Shown: piece after piece, positions 4,971 through 5,326 of the stretch
How positions within the stretch are numbered: position 1 is the stretch's first letter
Layout: every line of letters starts with the position of its first letter
Source: Brachybacterium sp.
GTDB taxonomy: Bacteria; Actinomycetota; Actinomycetes; Actinomycetales; Dermabacteraceae
NCBI GenBank assembly: GCA_027322375.1
Contig: DAHVRS010000284.1
Span: 1-5,326, forward strand
Direction: 5' to 3'
Length of the DNA: 5,326 nucleotides
Made by a program: the position numbers and the translations under genes
The notes under the pieces: generated by a model
What the model was told of the DNA's origin: nothing
What the model saw: only the letters and a program-made list of their open reading frames with translations
The model's database searches: none

Positions 4971-5326
4971 ATGACCAGCCCCGTGCCTCGCTCTGCACCC
5001 GCCCCGACGTCCGGGGCGCGCGAGGTGAAGTCCGCGGCCCGGACGATCGAGCTGCTCGAGCACCTCGCGGCCCGGCAGGGCACCCTCACCCGCCTGCGGG
5101 AGATCGCCGACGACCTCGGCTGGCCGCGCTCTTCCACCCACGCCCTGCTGCAGACCCTCGTGACCAGCGGCTGGGTGCAGACGGACCCCTCGGGCACCTT
5201 CTACTCGATCGGGATCCGCGCCCTGCTCGCGGGCACCAGCTACCTGGACCGCGACCCGCGAGTGCGGCTCGCGCATCCGATCCTCGCCGACCTCTCCGCC
5301 GCCCTCGGCGAGACTGTGCACCTCGC
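4971..5326 (+). CDS. IclR-family transcriptional regulator (3' end cut by window edge)
   Basis: A DNA-binding regulator, probably of the divergent aldarate operon and perhaps of itself. The visible 118 codons give an N-terminal winged helix-turn-helix at about 18-80. REVKSAARTIELLEHLA (17-33) opens it, LTRLREIADDLGWPRSSTHALL (39-60) forms the turn and recognition helix, and VTSGWVQTDPSGTFYSIG (64-81) is the wing. The linker helix and start of the effector-binding domain follow (LAHPILADLSAALGETVHL, 100-118); the rest is outside the window. An in-frame ATG at 4887 would add 28 residues, but it has no ribosome site, lies inside the palindrome, and its codons have clearly lower third-position GC, so 4971 is preferred. 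The effector is unknown; a galactarate-pathway acid is a guess. Confidence 0.9.
   Translation, partial: MTSPVPRSAPAPTSGAREVKSAARTIELLEHLAARQGTLTRLREIADDLGWPRSSTHALLQTLVTSGWVQTDPSGTFYSIGIRALLAGTSYLDRDPRVRLAHPILADLSAALGETVHL

Noticed and set aside
4213..4998. A 261-codon minus-strand frame running from the aldolase into the IclR gene region
   Set aside because: It is rich in arginine and proline, without a recognisable domain, and overlaps the aldolase in a different frame. It would also cover the divergent promoter region.

Overview
The window reads as chromosomal DNA of a high-GC actinobacterium. Coding frames are strongly GC-biased at the third position, every complete gene ends in TGA, and two genes appear to be leaderless. 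A member of the Micrococcales such as Brachybacterium would fit, but that genus is only a guess. Six protein genes are visible, two of them cut by the window edges. I see no tRNA, rRNA, insertion sequence or CRISPR array.

Left part (1-1201). On the minus strand is the N-terminal two thirds of a beta-glucoside-type PTS permease (EIIB then EIIC), running off the left edge. Its roughly 175-nt leader contains a clear LicT/BglG-type ribonucleic antiterminator (RAT) whose 3' end overlaps an intrinsic terminator. Sugar import is therefore probably controlled by a PTS-responsive antiterminator protein encoded outside the window. Divergent to it, on the plus strand, is a GNAT N-acetyltransferase gene (1202-1738) with a leaderless-type start.

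Right part (1778-5326). Three minus-strand genes form one apparent operon, in transcription order: a class I (Schiff-base) aldolase of the DHDPS/NAL superfamily (4784-3900), tartronate semialdehyde reductase GarR (3825-2899), and an L-talarate/galactarate dehydratase of the enolase superfamily (2902-1778). The last two overlap by ATGA. Together they suggest an aldarate route: galactarate or L-talarate is dehydrated to 5-keto-4-deoxy-D-glucarate, the aldolase cleaves this to pyruvate plus tartronate semialdehyde, and GarR reduces the latter to D-glycerate. In enterobacteria the cleavage is done by GarL, an unrelated metal-dependent HpcH/HpaI-family aldolase. Here a DHDPS/NAL-type enzyme seems to take that place. 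No aldarate transporter is in view.

Divergent from the operon is an IclR-family regulator gene (4971 to the right edge, truncated). The shared intergenic region carries a perfect 10-bp palindrome, CACATATGTG, the best operator candidate for local control of the operon. The GNAT and dehydratase genes converge on a short hairpin region at 1734-1774.
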